Part shown: positions 21,512 to 33,600 of the stretch, piece by piece
How the letters are laid out: each line of letters starts with the position of its first letter
How positions within the stretch are numbered: the first letter of the stretch is position 1
Origin: Hydractinia symbiolongicarpus
Lineage: Eukaryota; Cnidaria; Hydrozoa; Anthoathecata; Hydractiniidae
Assembly: GCF_029227915.1 (NCBI RefSeq)
Contig: NC_079876.1
Coordinates: 6,324,001 to 6,388,000, forward strand
DNA: 64,000 bases
Direction of reading: 5' to 3'
The notes under the pieces: model-generated
Databases searched by the model: none
What the model was told of the DNA's origin: nothing
Seen by the model: only the letters and a program-made list of their open reading frames with translations
Translations under genes and position numbers: made by a program

Positions 21512-23499
21512 CATATATATAACTGTACAATTTTTTTTCATTTGCAATCAGTTGCTAGTCTAACAACAACAACAACAATAATGATAAATATTTAAAGTGT
21601 TTCTAGCCCAGAAAATAACAAAAACCTATTGTTAGTGGATTATTTCCATTGGGGTCCACTGAGTCTGAGTGAAGCTAGCTTTCTCACATTTACGTTTAGT
21701 TTTAGCAGGTTTCTAAAAACTAATCAAGACCAACGTTAGAGGTAGCTAAGGTTACAGATCAGATGAATTATTATTTTCCTTTTAAAATTTAATTTTGAAG
21801 TATAATATCGTTGTTCTTTGTTTATTTGCGTCTATTTTACATTTCTAATAGTTGTCGACCATTTTTTTTGTGAAAACGAAAGTGAAATGTATGGTGTAGA
21901 AAAGCTCAAAATTTTAGTAGTAAAAAAAAGTGGCAGCTACTAACTTATACGATAGAACGCTTTAGGCAAAACTTTGCGTCAGAATGTTCCTGTACTGGTA
22001 AATTGTGAGCTAGCCATCCGGGGTTTTGTGCACCTTGCCGTCTGTTTAGGCTGCCCCGGGTAGAAACCAAAGGCGAAATAGTAGTCTATGGTCATCCTTC
22101 TTTAGGAAGTGAGGTCAATATCGATGACGTCATAATGTTATGCCGCAGGCGCTTTTTTTTAAAAAAATTTTTTGGCACATGCTCACACTTTTTTTCCTTA
22201 AAATCGCGGTTTGAATGACCGTATTAGGAGCAACAAAAGCAAGCACGAGGAACCTGCGTACCCACTTCTGTATCTCCAACAGACGGACCTAGGAAAAACG
22301 GAAACCTCACAAGAGCTTATGAGTGTGGCGGAAATTGATAAAGCGGGTCGACTTCCTATATCTTTTGATATCCGCCAGCGAAGGCGGAATCTTTAAAATC
22401 AGCTGAGGAGATAGAGAGATAGATAGAGACAGCGCGGCTAGGCTGGACGTTTAGCGAGGCTAAAATGACTTTTAAGCCAATAAGAATCCTAACAGTGCAA
22501 CAACTTGTTTTATTATCCAATGAACAATACTTTATTTTAAATTTTATATGCTATCGAAAGATAACGCTTGTGCAGTGCAGCATAATGAAGTTCGTCTTAT
22601 AATGCGCCATCTTGGATGTCATTAACGTTTCCCTTTATAATTACGTCATTTCCTTCTGTACAATTTTGCAAGCACGTGGACTAAAGCTATATTCAGCAGA
22701 ACTGATTAATTATTCACGATTTTTAATTTAAAGAGGAATTGTTGAGACTGAATATTTTTGGTGAAAAATAATGTATTATAGCTATAAAATCGTGACAAGT
22801 GTGTTGCAAAAGAAAAAAGAATATGTAGTCTGATGAAAATAGCCTTTCGTAACTGATTATGTAAAAAAAAAATTCCTGCCACCTTTAAAGATATTTTCCA
22901 AGTTGTTTTTCAGAGAAAAAGAGAAAATACATAAATTATCAGCCTTGCCGTTGTTCTTATTTTGTTTTTATTGTTCATCAATTTTCAGGTTTATTATTTT
23001 TTTTTAAATTGTTTTTATAAAGAAATGAAGTTTATGTAAGTTAAGTTAGCCATGATTTACAGTTACAATAATAATCAAAAATTTAAATTTAAAATTTTAG
23101 AATATTCAATGATTTTGTTTCCCTATTCTTCTCAGTCCTCTTTAAAGTTCCGTACTTTTTCAGATTATTGCTAATGGCGGAAATCTTTACGCCGTAGGGC
23201 TTCTTGTTGTAAACTTTATTCGCGAGGTTGTTTGCATATATCATACGTCTTGTTACAAGCTCGTGAGCTTGTATTAAAACGCAAATGTGTCCTGCAAGAA
23301 TAGAAATTTTTGCCTCTCTGAGCACCGACACGGGAGTAGTCGTGTGTTCGAATCTCATCTTGGTAACTATTTTTACTTTTTTTTCTTTTTACTATCTCGC
23401 CTGCGAGGATGTGTTTCCAACTCGTAACTAACTAACCAAATGGTCAATTGCAACGTCACAAATTTAAACTTCATACCTAAACTCTCTAAGTACTTAAAA
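21512..23499. other. Unassigned AT-rich stretch
   Basis: No gene is recognised. A B-box-like GTGTTCGAATCTC at about 23346 hints at an old tRNA-derived repeat, without a convincing A box. A short open frame at 22211-22396 has no recognisable family. Confidence 0.35.
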
Positions 23500-23765
23500 G
23501 TCATCGGCCAAATTTGGTATTTGTTTTCGACAAAATTTGGCACAGTTAACAAAAAAATTATGCTGAACATAATAGTGACATCATAATTTTGATTTTTGTC
23601 ACCTAATTGTTATTTTAGGCCAAAATTGGACCAAAAATTAAAATTACTTTATTTTCGACAAAATTTGGCAAAGTTAACAAAAAAGTATGCTGAACATGAT
23701 AGTGACATCAAAATGTTAATTTTTTGTTAACTAAATGCCGTTTAAGACCATAAACGTTCCATCGC
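23500..23765 (+). repeat. Imperfect tandem duplication, about 130-bp period
   Basis: TTCGACAAAATTTGGCA, GTTAACAAAAAA, ATGCTGAACATRATAGTGACATCA and a TTAGGCCA/TTAAGACCA end occur twice (about 23526-23625 and 23653-23750). The repeat is non-coding. Confidence 0.65.
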
Positions 23766-24605
23766 GCGACTTTCAACCATGAATGATAGGCTGCATTTTT
23801 TCTTTTTTCTAGTAATATGGTTTTTTAACTAAAGCTATTTCCTTTTTCGAACAATTAAGATCGTATATTATTTTTCTTTATTTTGCTTTTTCTCACTAAG
23901 TGACTTTCTTATACCCCGTTGTTTTTTTTTGTTGTTGTTGTTGTTTTGTTTTTGTTTTTGTTATTTTTGGGGGGGTTACTGAATTTCAAAAATTTTAGGT
24001 GGAGCTTGTGGTCTTTCTTCTTCTTGTTTTGTCTGGTCTCCAAAAACAATGACGAATAGAATAGAAGAAAATTAAATCTGAGTGGAGAAAGTGATACTTA
24101 TGTTTTTACGCGCGGCCACTTTTTTAAACAGAATTAAAATTTCTTTCTACTTTTTGCAAAGACAAAACAAGCCAAAAAGAACAGCATTGTGACTCGGAGC
24201 CTACCATATTGTGATTTTATCGAACTCCATCTCAGAGCTCATTTAAAGTTAAGGCCGTTTGGTTACCTACGGTTTCACACGAATATTTTGTGACGGCCCG
24301 CTTATTAGACAAGAATAAGAGATCAACAAGATCGTTAAATATGGCGGCTGGAAAAAACAACAATAAAACTAAGATATTGAAGTACCATTATTTCGATTTC
24401 TAATACCTTTTACATCCTCAAATTTTCAGGAAAGCCATAACTCCGTCTGAACTTTGAAATAAATAAATAAAATGTATATGTTAATTTTTTTTCGATAAGG
24501 GTGATTACGCGCCTTTAAGAGGTAGCTAAGAAGTAATTTATTGCTTGTGTTTTTAAAAGAGAAAGTTCTAAACATTGGAAGTAAACATTCAGCTTTATTT
24601 CTTAG
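23766..24605. other. Unassigned stretch upstream of hAT remnant
   Basis: Contains T-rich and (GTT)n runs near 23925-23965. No hAT catalytic domain was found here, so the transposase to the right is only a C-terminal piece. Confidence 0.4.
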
Positions 24606-25047
24606 AAATAATTAATAATGCATTAGCTGCACATATTTTTATGTTTTACCCAAATATCTTCAAGATTTTACATATTCTTGCCGAAGTGCCAGTAACGACA
24701 TGTTCTTGTGAAAGATCTATATCAACGCTACGACGAGTAAAAACATATTTAAGAAGCTCGATGACCCAGGTATGTTTCTACAATATAACATTGCGTAGTA
24801 AGGAGAATGCGACATTTTTAATCTTGTCGCGTATCTTAATTTATTGAGTTATCTGTTTTAATTGTGAAACACCACATTAAGTACATTTAATTATAATTTT
24901 AAAACTTTTGTTCAGAATCGATTTAATGGCTATGTGTTGCTAAATATCCAAAACGGGATGAAAATAAATTTAAATGACGTAATCGATATGCTGGCAATAA
25001 AATATCCAAAAAGACTTAAAATGTTAGATATCATGAACAACGATTAA
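24606..25047 (+). pseudogene. hAT transposase C-terminal dimerisation domain (two exons)
   Basis: Exon 24606-24769 (acceptor CTTAG, donor CAG/GTATGT) and exon 24916-25047 (acceptor TTCAG, stop TAA) read through continuously. The first encodes FYPNIFKILHILAEVPVTTC followed by SCERSISTLRRVKTYLRSSM, and the second FNGYVLLNIQ. This is the hAT-family C-terminal dimerisation motif almost unchanged, and in intact proteins it sits at the extreme C-terminus, as here. The RNase-H-like catalytic part is missing upstream. It is either a truncated transposon or a domesticated fragment. The two exons themselves have no stop or frameshift. Confidence 0.82.
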
Positions 25048-26605
25048 AAGTGTAGCAGTCTTGATAAAAATATAAATCTTGTATATTATTATCTGTTGTT
25101 TAAATGTCGCCGTATATAAATTCCCTAAAAGTAATAACGTATGACATCACATTTTTTAAAAAAAAGAATTAAATTACTCAAGTTGTACAAAAAACATTCC
25201 AAAATATAATCCTTGTCAGCTAAAAAACCCACCTTACACCTACTTAGCAAAGATGAGTCTGAGAGATGATTTTAAGCTATTTCAGCCGTTTAAGGGCGTT
25301 AAAGGCCGTTGGCTTCCAGGGCGCCGCACTGAATTCGTTTGGGGCTCACAACGCCCCCAAACCCCCAGTTGTCAGGCAGTGAAGCCTATTCGAAGTTTTT
25401 TTTACAACAGTCAAAAAAAGCCCTGCACGCTAGTCATGTCGCAAATAATGCACTAAGAATTTTCTAGTCAACGGCAGTCTACTATCACCCCACCAGGGGA
25501 CATATTATGAAAAAAGAAGTCCATATTCGACGGCACTACCAGCGTTCAACAAAACTTATTGTGCCATGTTGATACTGCATTTCTAAATGATGTCATTAAA
25601 ATTTAACATTATTGTTATACATTGGAAGGTATTGTGAATTTGATTCTTTTGAGGTTGAGATTGTGATTTTTGTTTGACCCTTTATATTTTCAAAATGCAG
25701 ACCTTTGTTTGTTATGAACTTATTATAGACAATTTAATTTGCTTTTATATCTTATATTTTAGTAATTAAATAGTTTTGTAAAAAAAGAACTTATGAAATA
25801 ATACTATCCGAATATGTTTTTGAACCATTACGGTGTCTTTAAGTCAATTTTCCTATTAAAACTCTAAAGTTCTTCGACCTAAGTTAGATTGCTTTTTTCT
25901 TAAAAAATAATTTCTTGTAGCTCAACCTTGGCCTGGTGATTATACAATTATATTAAGTATGTGAAAGGATGGAGAGTGACATTAATGACGGAGATCTTAC
26001 TTGAGCTGTTTCGTACCCTTTTAATCGGTCCCTATTTTTGGCAAGATTTAAACCTAATGTTCCTACATAATTGGTTCTCACATATAAGATAATGTGTCTT
26101 GTACAACTACTGTTTTTTTGTGACAACCCGAAAATTATAGCTAAACAGCTTTGCCTTGATTAACACACCGTTATGTTTTGCATCCCAATGAAAAAAAATA
26201 TAGTTGCTATCAGTTGTTGGATTTTTCGCAAATCTTATTAACAGTTTGTAGAAAAGAGGAAATGCAGTTAAAGTTAAGGTTACGTCGGCACTTTTGCAAT
26301 GACGTCATTAGAAAATTATTAATCGACCAGAATAATCATGTCTACATTTTAGGTATCGCTTTTTTTCTTAAATTAATTTCGGGTCTGGTTAGTTCATTTA
26401 TATTTGGTTCTAAGACAAGTTCTTAAGATTTTGTTCACGCAAAAAGGTATTTAAAGTTTATATCTTCGAAATTTTTGAATAAAGTAACTGGAAAGAAGTT
26501 TACTCAAGTTTTGAAAGTAAATCGAAACACCGAAATCATAACATTTGCAAAACATATATTATTAAGAGACAAACAAAAAGATCTCTGTCTCTCCTATATA
26601 TCTTA
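25048..26605. other. Unassigned stretch with a GC-rich patch
   Basis: A locally GC-rich segment at 25290-25380 (GGCGCCGCACTG, CAACGCCCCCAAACCCCCAG) resembles the GC-rich 3' tails often seen near hAT ends and may be the flank of the hAT remnant. Nothing else is recognised. Confidence 0.35.
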
Positions 26606-26611
26606 ATGCAC

Positions 26612-26700
26612 CAGTCAGGGTTAAACAAGACAAAAAAGTGTTACACAAGACAAAACAGGATTAAACAAGAGAGAACAGGATTAAACAAGACAAAAGTTGA
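26612..26700 (+). repeat. Short tandem repeat, about 20-bp unit
   Basis: Four to five copies of a unit like AGGATTAAACAAGACAAAAC, with variants (GTTACACAAGAC, AAGAGAGAAC). It is probably a minisatellite. Confidence 0.7.
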
Positions 26701-28620
26701 AGAGGCTTTTGAAACTTTTACTTTCAGATTCTTAGGTTATTATTGCAGGGAATTTTACAAAATAAACACCCTATCATGTATTTTTAAACAATCCGACAGA
26801 TGTATTTAGAAGTTTGAGTGTTCATATTGAATGACAACTAAATGCGTCACTGTTTCTAATAACAACTTGATTTTAATGAGACTTCCAATTAAAGCTAAGG
26901 GACGGTGACTTGAAGGCAGCATATTTTTCCATACTAATTTCAGTGTGATTCTGGCTAATAAAGCTTTTCAAAGTGTTTAACTTTGTACAACTTAAAAAAC
27001 GGATCTTTTATGCGCTGGTTTCCTAGATTTATTGAGATTAGACACATTTTAAATGTTTGTCTAAATTTGACAGCTAAGACCATTTCAAAATACATGGAAT
27101 GTAAACATATATGTTGTGTTTACAATTGTGACGTTTGTTTCGGTCTTGTTGCGTTAAATTATATGAATAAAAATATGAATGACGATTCAGGTTTTTAAAA
27201 ACAGAACAGAATTTTGAAAATGAATTTCCAATGATTTAAAAAGTCTTTTTCCTCTATAAGAAGTTGAAAGAAGAGGACAATGAAGTCTGTCTATAAATCC
27301 GTCAATATTAATAATTAATTTTTCTTTTTCTTTCATTTAAACATATTTTCTGCTTCCATTTCCCTCTGCTCAGCTACACTCACTGGTCACGTTAGTTAGC
27401 ACAGAGACTGATACTAATCTGTTTTTTATGGTTTTTTTATTGCTGTCATGGTTTCACATGTAAATACTGAATTGAAAAAGGGGCAAAAAAATTGGGCAGA
27501 AAATAAGAAATGCCAAATAAGAAACGGCAAAAACATTGGTTGCCTAGCAAACATGTAGTCACTTTTTAACCACCCTTATTTATCGATAAGGTAAGTTAAC
27601 AAAAGATATGATAACAGATAATGTACCATGGTAATCTTAATCATAGCAGAGCTAAAAAATGCTGTAATCATGTGATCTCTGTTTACAATAATATACGGAT
27701 ACCGTAAATATGAAAATGGATTTGATTGGTTATCACATTCACAATAGGTATTGTGTTACGTTACAAAGGGAATGTTTTTATAACATTGTGAACAAAGAGA
27801 TGGCTCTTTATGAAACCAATCATAGAACTCGTGACAATCAATAAAATTAGACGGGCTTGGTCAATGGTTAGAAAAAAACTTCACCTTTTAGTGAGGAAAG
27901 CCATAGAGATTTTTGAAATAAAAGACAAGTCATAAGGCAAGTTTACCAATTTATTATTTTTATTTTTCTTTCTTTTTCTCTTCGTTTATTTGTTTTTTTG
28001 TCTTTAGTAAAAACTTAAGAACATCTGAGGTCTTAAATAATTTTTTGAGCTATGGATATCCAACAAGAAAGTTTAATCGATTTTCCTGTGTTTTAAAACT
28101 CCCAAAGCAATAGAGAAAGTGAATTATTTTCATCTTTCGATTTATAGCATTGTTTTGCAGGGATGTCCAGTTTGTGTATTCTCAGGTTTTTGTAAAAGTA
28201 TACAAGAATACGGTTAATAAAGCTAATTAAGCAGCGACAATGATTTTAAAATTGTTTCAAGAGTTTTGTAGACTATCACTATCTGGAACCTGTTAAGAAA
28301 CAAAACATTGTTTGGCATAGGTAAAACGTTTAAATAGTAAAAAAGTATATTATATTTCTTACGTATTTAAAGCTAGCAAAAAAAGTATTTTATAACAAAG
28401 AGAGCATCTCATCGTACTACACCGGTGAAACAAACTTTCAATTTTACTAAAATTGGATCATAGCTGGTTTTACTGCGAAACAAAAGTTCATTATTTTGAT
28501 ATGATTCAACATTTTGACGGAGAACTTACTCTAACCGTCTCTTATCATATAATTTAAGCTTTTCTCGCAACTTAATTGGCTAATCTGCACGAAATATATG
28601 CTGTATTTTGTTTTTCAACC
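26701..28620. other. No gene recognised
   Basis: AT-rich DNA with poly-T runs. Short open frames lack recognisable domains and splice context. Confidence 0.4.
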
Positions 28621-28624
28621 GAGA

Positions 28625-28735
28625 AAAGAGTGCAGTTTTTACTTATATAGAGTGCAAAAAGCTTATATTCTTCCTTTCATTGGCTGATTTAGCGTGCAAA
28701 AAGCTTATATTTTTTCCTTGATTGGTTGAAAATTC
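28625..28735 (+). repeat. Two-copy repeat around GTGCAAAAAGCTTATATT
   Basis: GAGTGCAAAAAGCTTATATT then TTCATTGGCTGA at about 28650-28688 is repeated as GCGTGCAAAAAGCTTATATT then TTGATTGGTTGA at about 28693-28731. It is non-coding. Confidence 0.6.
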
Positions 28736-29690
28736 GTAGGAAAAGCCTATTATGTTCTTAAAAACGAAAACGGTCGGTGAATCGGTGAATTTATTTTCAC
28801 AAATATTCATTTTATGATTCGCAAATTTTGTTTTGTTTCAATAGTCATTAAATAGTCATTAATCATAGATCACGCGCTCCCCACCGGCTATGAAAAAAAA
28901 AAAATTGAATTATATTCAACTATTATAGTCAACTTAAAAGAATAATATTATAGCACGACGATGGAGTTCTGTGTTATTTGGCTTAACAATAATAATTTAT
29001 TCTTTTAAAAATTAATAGTTTTTATTTCCATTCAGCGTGACATGAACAAATAAATTCATGAATACAAATTAAATAAATTATCTTGCAGTGATTTTAGTGA
29101 CCCCATAACAATGCTTGTTAATATCGCGAACATAATTAAGCAGTGTGCAACCGACTATGTGAAATTAACATCATATAAGACCGAGTACATGATAAACAAG
29201 TTATCGCACATGCCCTCAAAAAGTATCAGCTGATATTTTTTTCATTTTTTAGTTCTCGTATATTTCACTCGCCTAAAGGCTCATGAAATATGTAACAAGA
29301 ACATAAAAACACTCAAAAAATATTGCCGATACTTTTCTCGCCACTGTGCGATAACTAGTACATATACCTTTTTGAACTGAACAATGAAATATTAAAGCAT
29401 TTCCATTATGCAGAATTGTAAAATAACGTTATGAAAAATATTCGCCCATACAAATTTCAAACTTAGTTCGTGAGAAGAGTACTAGGTACAAAGTACAATA
29501 ACTGCGTTGTCATTATCTCGTGACAAATGTTACGTAAGAAAGCAAATCAACACTTATATATGTTTACATTTCAGACAACTTCTTTTATTTGTATTGAATT
29601 TTGTTCTATTTTGTTTATGCTTAGTCTGTTTGGTCTAAGTTGACGTTGAAAATAAAATAAAAGTACAAACTTATTGTCATTGTTGTTGTC
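28736..29690. other. No gene recognised
   Basis: AT-rich. A pair of self-complementary segments around 29215-29350 (AAAGTATCAGCTGATA and TATTGCCGATACTTT; TCTCGTATATTTCACTCGCC and ATGAAATATGTAACAAGA) can fold into an imperfect long stem, suggesting an old palindromic element. Confidence 0.4.
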
Positions 29691-29699
29691 ATGACGGTT

Positions 29700-30450
29700 T
29701 ATAGAAACTGTAATTATAGGATATTGGAAAATGAAATGGCAAGTTTCAATAAAATAGCGAAAGTTCGGTCAAGTATAGATTTTGATAAGAGAAATCGATA
29801 CAGAAAGTACAAGAACTGACTCATGCCATCTTATGATAAGCTGTGTGCAATTAAACAAATAAACACCTGAATAGATATAAATTTCAAACAAAAAGTCGCC
29901 CTATTTATTGCTTAGCAAAAACAGAGTACCAAAAATCCTTTTTAACCCTCTCAGAGTGGTATGTATTGACTATTACTCAAAAATACCCCTTATATTTAAA
30001 AGAAATTCTTATCTTAAAAACATTAAACTCTTAACACAACTATATTTCGTCAAGGGGATTAATTTTGTTTTGTATTTATTAACCCGACTTCCCGATTTTT
30101 TCGGATTTTCTTCAAAAATTAAAAAAGAAAAAATATTTTAAATAATGAGTTTGCCTATCATTAAAAATTAAAGGAATTAAATTTAAAGCAGGTACCAGTG
30201 CATCCATTTTGTATCAAGTTTAGTCGCACTTGGAAAAGAATATTAAAAGTTATGGAGGGGAGCAGAGTTAAAAACTGGTACTGTATTTTCACATACGTTC
30301 CAAAAAAAATTAGTTGATGACAAAAACGTTGTGTAAGATAGTGTGAAAATTTAAAAAATGATGACTCATTGTCATCTTATGACAATGGTTATGACAAGAT
30401 GTGTAACTAAATAAATAAACACTTGAACATATTTGCATTACAAACTTCTC
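29700..30450 (+). repeat. Family C dispersed repeat copies
   Basis: The word set GACTCAT, CATCTTATGA, AAGCTGTGTGCAATTAAA, AAATAAACACCTGAA and TAAATTTCAAAC occurs at about 29815-29905. It recurs at about 30360-30450 (GATGACTCATTGTCATCTTATGAC ...) and again at 33480-33590. The family carries no coding. Between the first two copies lies a decayed family A MITE. Confidence 0.6.
29946..30270 (+). mobile_element. Decayed family A MITE remnant (copy 5)
   Basis: It begins at TTAACCC (29942). It keeps the order of family A landmarks: TTACTCAAAAATACCCCTTA, then ACACAACT followed by TTCGTCAAGG, then a CCCGACTTCCCGATTTTTTC block, then GCATCCATTTTGTATCAAGTTT, then AAAAGTTATGGAGGGG. It is much shorter and more diverged than the other copies. 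The right terminus is not recognisable. Confidence 0.55.
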
Positions 30451-33390
30451 CTTTCTTAGCATATACGAAGAAAGAGCACGTACTTCTATTGAAAATTGAA
30501 AATTTGTATTATATCATTAACGTATATTATTTAATATTATTTTTTATCCCATGTATCAGAAAATTAAAAAAGCTTGAAACCGTAAATGTTTAAATGGCTG
30601 GTGTCATTGTGATCAAATAAACATTTGATCACAATGCGTATAATGAATATACGTCATTATATGGTCAAGTAGACGAAAGTTATAGCGATAAGTTGTCAGG
30701 GTAACCGAAAAAAAGTAATAGTGATAGATTGTTTTTTTTAATTACAGAGATTGGGGACTTGGATTCAATCGTAAAGAAGCCTAAATAATAGAAGCGAGCG
30801 TTCAATGAAAACAATAAGGTAAGTTTTCTGACAGATAAATGCAAAATAGGTGTGTACTAAAAAAGATAAAAATTATTTTTGAATTATACGAAGGAGTGTG
30901 TTTACGCTAGATGATTTTACGCATAGACAATATCGTGGTCTAATACACGAAACTAAAAACAAAACATATTCAATTACAGCCATTATGGGCTTTTACGTAA
31001 GTAAAGCGATATGAACTTTAAACATATCATGTGGTCAGGTAGACGAGAGTAAAAAGAGTTAAAAATATTATATAAAACAAATAATTAAGCTAACGACCCA
31101 TCCCAAGCACACTCGTCGGTATGATAATTGTTTATAGGAACATTCGTCTAAAAAGTTAATTTCACAGCACCTAACCTCTCCCATGTTCTGGTTTTATTTA
31201 GCTAGCATGGGTGCGCACTCTTCTCGTAGTATTCTCTGTGACGATGAAGGTCGGACTGACTTGTGGCATGGTTCCAAATGGTCTGCCGTCTTTCGTTTGT
31301 AGTTTTCTTCCACCGTGAACACAAGAATAATTTAATTTGTAGTACTAAATCTCCGGTTTCATAATTTTCGTTAATTCTTTTTGTGGAGTCGTAATAACAG
31401 CTTGACTATCTCTAACCATAGTCACTCTAACATAGACATCAACAAAATTATTTATTTGTATGTATCTAATTTTGTTTTCAATATCAACATAGCAACCACT
31501 TTTGTTCCTTTTCTTGTAAATACAATCCACAAAGTTTGTTGCTTTAGCAATCAATTGAATTAGCAATCAGTTTTGAAACAACAATTGGAAAAAGGTATAA
31601 ACATAACGGAATTGATGAATTATTGTTTAGCTGGAGTTTAAAACTCTAAATTTGGAAAATTAATAAACAAACGGAAAAGAATAGTAACACGACTATCTCC
31701 GTTTTTTCTCGTCAAGAAAATGAAAAAGCAGTTCCATCGTACATTTTCTTTTGCGAATATTTTACTAACCTCGCAAAAAAGAAATTAAGCCCTTGTTTAG
31801 TCAATAGAACGGTATTTAAGTGCACCTTTGAGGTAAAAACCGGCGTCACCTACCCGCAGTCTATATATTCCTGAAAAGAATCTTGGTATTGCTTTTACTC
31901 TAACCTACCGCTTTGACACATCTATGTTTACTGCCATGCTCAGTGATTAATGTCTACTATATAATGACAACATATGCTACAATCAATTACTTTTAGTCAT
32001 GTTTTCACTTGTACACATAGACGAGTATAGTCCCATGACACCCATCGGACATACTTGACTGCCAAATGTGTGCGTAACATTACTACATCGTTTTCTTTTG
32101 CTATTTGCAAACGACATACGAGATCGTTCTCTACTAATACTAGCGAGATTTTATACAAATAAGCAAATGCTACCTTATTTATTAACTTACCAGAACTGTT
32201 CATTGCAGCACTTCTTTTATTTACAACTGGGTCAAAATGAGCTACTCCCATGGATTATTAGCAGAACAAGGGCAGTAAGCATCAGTGACTGCTACCTGCT
32301 GGTATATTTTCCTGTTTACGAGCATACAAACACCTTTCGCCGTGTTTCTCGCCCCGAGACATTCACGTAAACAGACGCGTCGCTCAGATCATAGTTCAGT
32401 CCTGTAGGACGCAGTTAAAGTCTGTTGTGTTCTAGTTAAAGAATAGCATGAGAAAGATTTTCTTGTGAAAGTTCTAAGCAACTTAGTAGTCATGTGATTA
32501 GATTTACGTCGTTTAGAGAAAAAAAACGCTTACGTAAACACGAAAAGAAATATGATTGGTTATTATAATTACAATACCTTTTATATTACACCATGACTAT
32601 ATAAATAATTTGTTTTATGTTGAACAAAAGAATAATTATATATGTAATCAATGTTGCATGACGATTACCAATAAGACAACATAATATATTTTAGGGTTGG
32701 TTTGTCATAAACTTTTAGATTTCAGCGAAGAAAGTTCAACAGCTTTTAACGTCAGCACGTTTTTTAACAAAAGATAAATATATATTTATATACAAATATT
32801 TATATAAAAAATCTGTTTCACGGGTGAGTTTAGTCAGTTGTTCTCCATCTATTTTGATAAAATCTTATTGACTGATAATTTCGATGTTAAGTCTCCTTGT
32901 TTCTTCAAAGTTTCTTTTTTGTTTTTTTCAGCCGAACAGCATTTAACGTTGAAAGAATATCAGGACAGGACATATAATTACATATATATATAAAAGAAAT
33001 CTGTTACACTGGTGAGTTTAGTCACTTCTTCATCTTTTTTAGTAATTTTTTTTTTGAAATATTATTGAAGTGATATTTTCGATTTTTTACTGCTGTTGTC
33101 TGTTTTTCATGTTGTGTTTTTTTGGTTTCCTTATTTCCTTGTCTTTTCATTTTGCTTTCTTGCATTAAGTTTGTTCACTTGCATTTTTGTCATCCATAAA
33201 ACAGATAGAATGTTGATGTAAGAATTGTCAGTCTGACTCAGGTTTTTCTTAACCTTTTATTTTAAAATTAATCACAGCGATCTAGTAGCAAATGTTCTTA
33301 ATTTTTTTAATACAGAGACTCATATGTGAGTTTCCTATAAACATGTTTCAACGAGGTTGACGGTGATGGCTACTAAAAATATAGCTTGCA
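30451..33390. other. Largely unassigned region with local duplications
   Basis: TAGACGAAAGTTATAGCGATA near 30670 has a relative, TAGACGAAAGTGATAGCGATA, near 34175. GTTGAAAGAATATC with AAATCTGTTACACTGGTGAGTTTAGTCA (32950-33030) repeats 32725-32840. A minus-strand open stretch (32251-31997) and a plus-strand one (32068-32370) overlap each other and match no family I recognise. Confidence 0.35.
32720..33035 (+). repeat. Two-copy tandem repeat ending GGTGAGTTTAGTCA
   Basis: Copies at about 32725-32840 and 32932-33030 share AACAGCwTTTAACGT, a TATATATTTATATA-like run, AAATCTGTT(T/A)CAC and GGTGAGTTTAGTCA. The period is about 200 bp. Confidence 0.55.
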
Positions 33391-33419
33391 AAAAAAATTA
33401 GAAATGTAACCTTAAATGA

Positions 33420-33600
33420 GCAATAAAAGTGGAGTTGATGACAAAAACTTTGGTGAAGTATAGAACTTGGCAAGAGAGTGTAAAAAAGTAAATAATGATG
33501 ACTCATGTTCTTCTCATGACAAGTTGTGTGTAATTAAATAAATAAATACTTGAAAATATTTGCATTCCAAAATACACTTTTGTAACAAAAACTCTTCTTC
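33420..33600 (+). repeat. Family C repeat, third copy
   Basis: Carries GTTGATGACAAAAAC, AGTGTAAAAAAGTAAATAATGATGACTCAT, TCATGACAAGTTGTGTGTAATTAAATAAATAAA and ACTTGAAAATATTTGCATTCCAAA, closely matching 30310-30450. Confidence 0.65.

Noticed and set aside
23280-23365. tRNA gene suggested by GTGTTCGAATCTC
   Set aside because: Only a B-box-like word is present. No acceptor stem or A box at correct spacing was found.
31997-32370. Overlapping open frames on both strands
   Set aside because: Neither has a known domain or supporting splice pattern, and opposite-strand overlap suggests chance.
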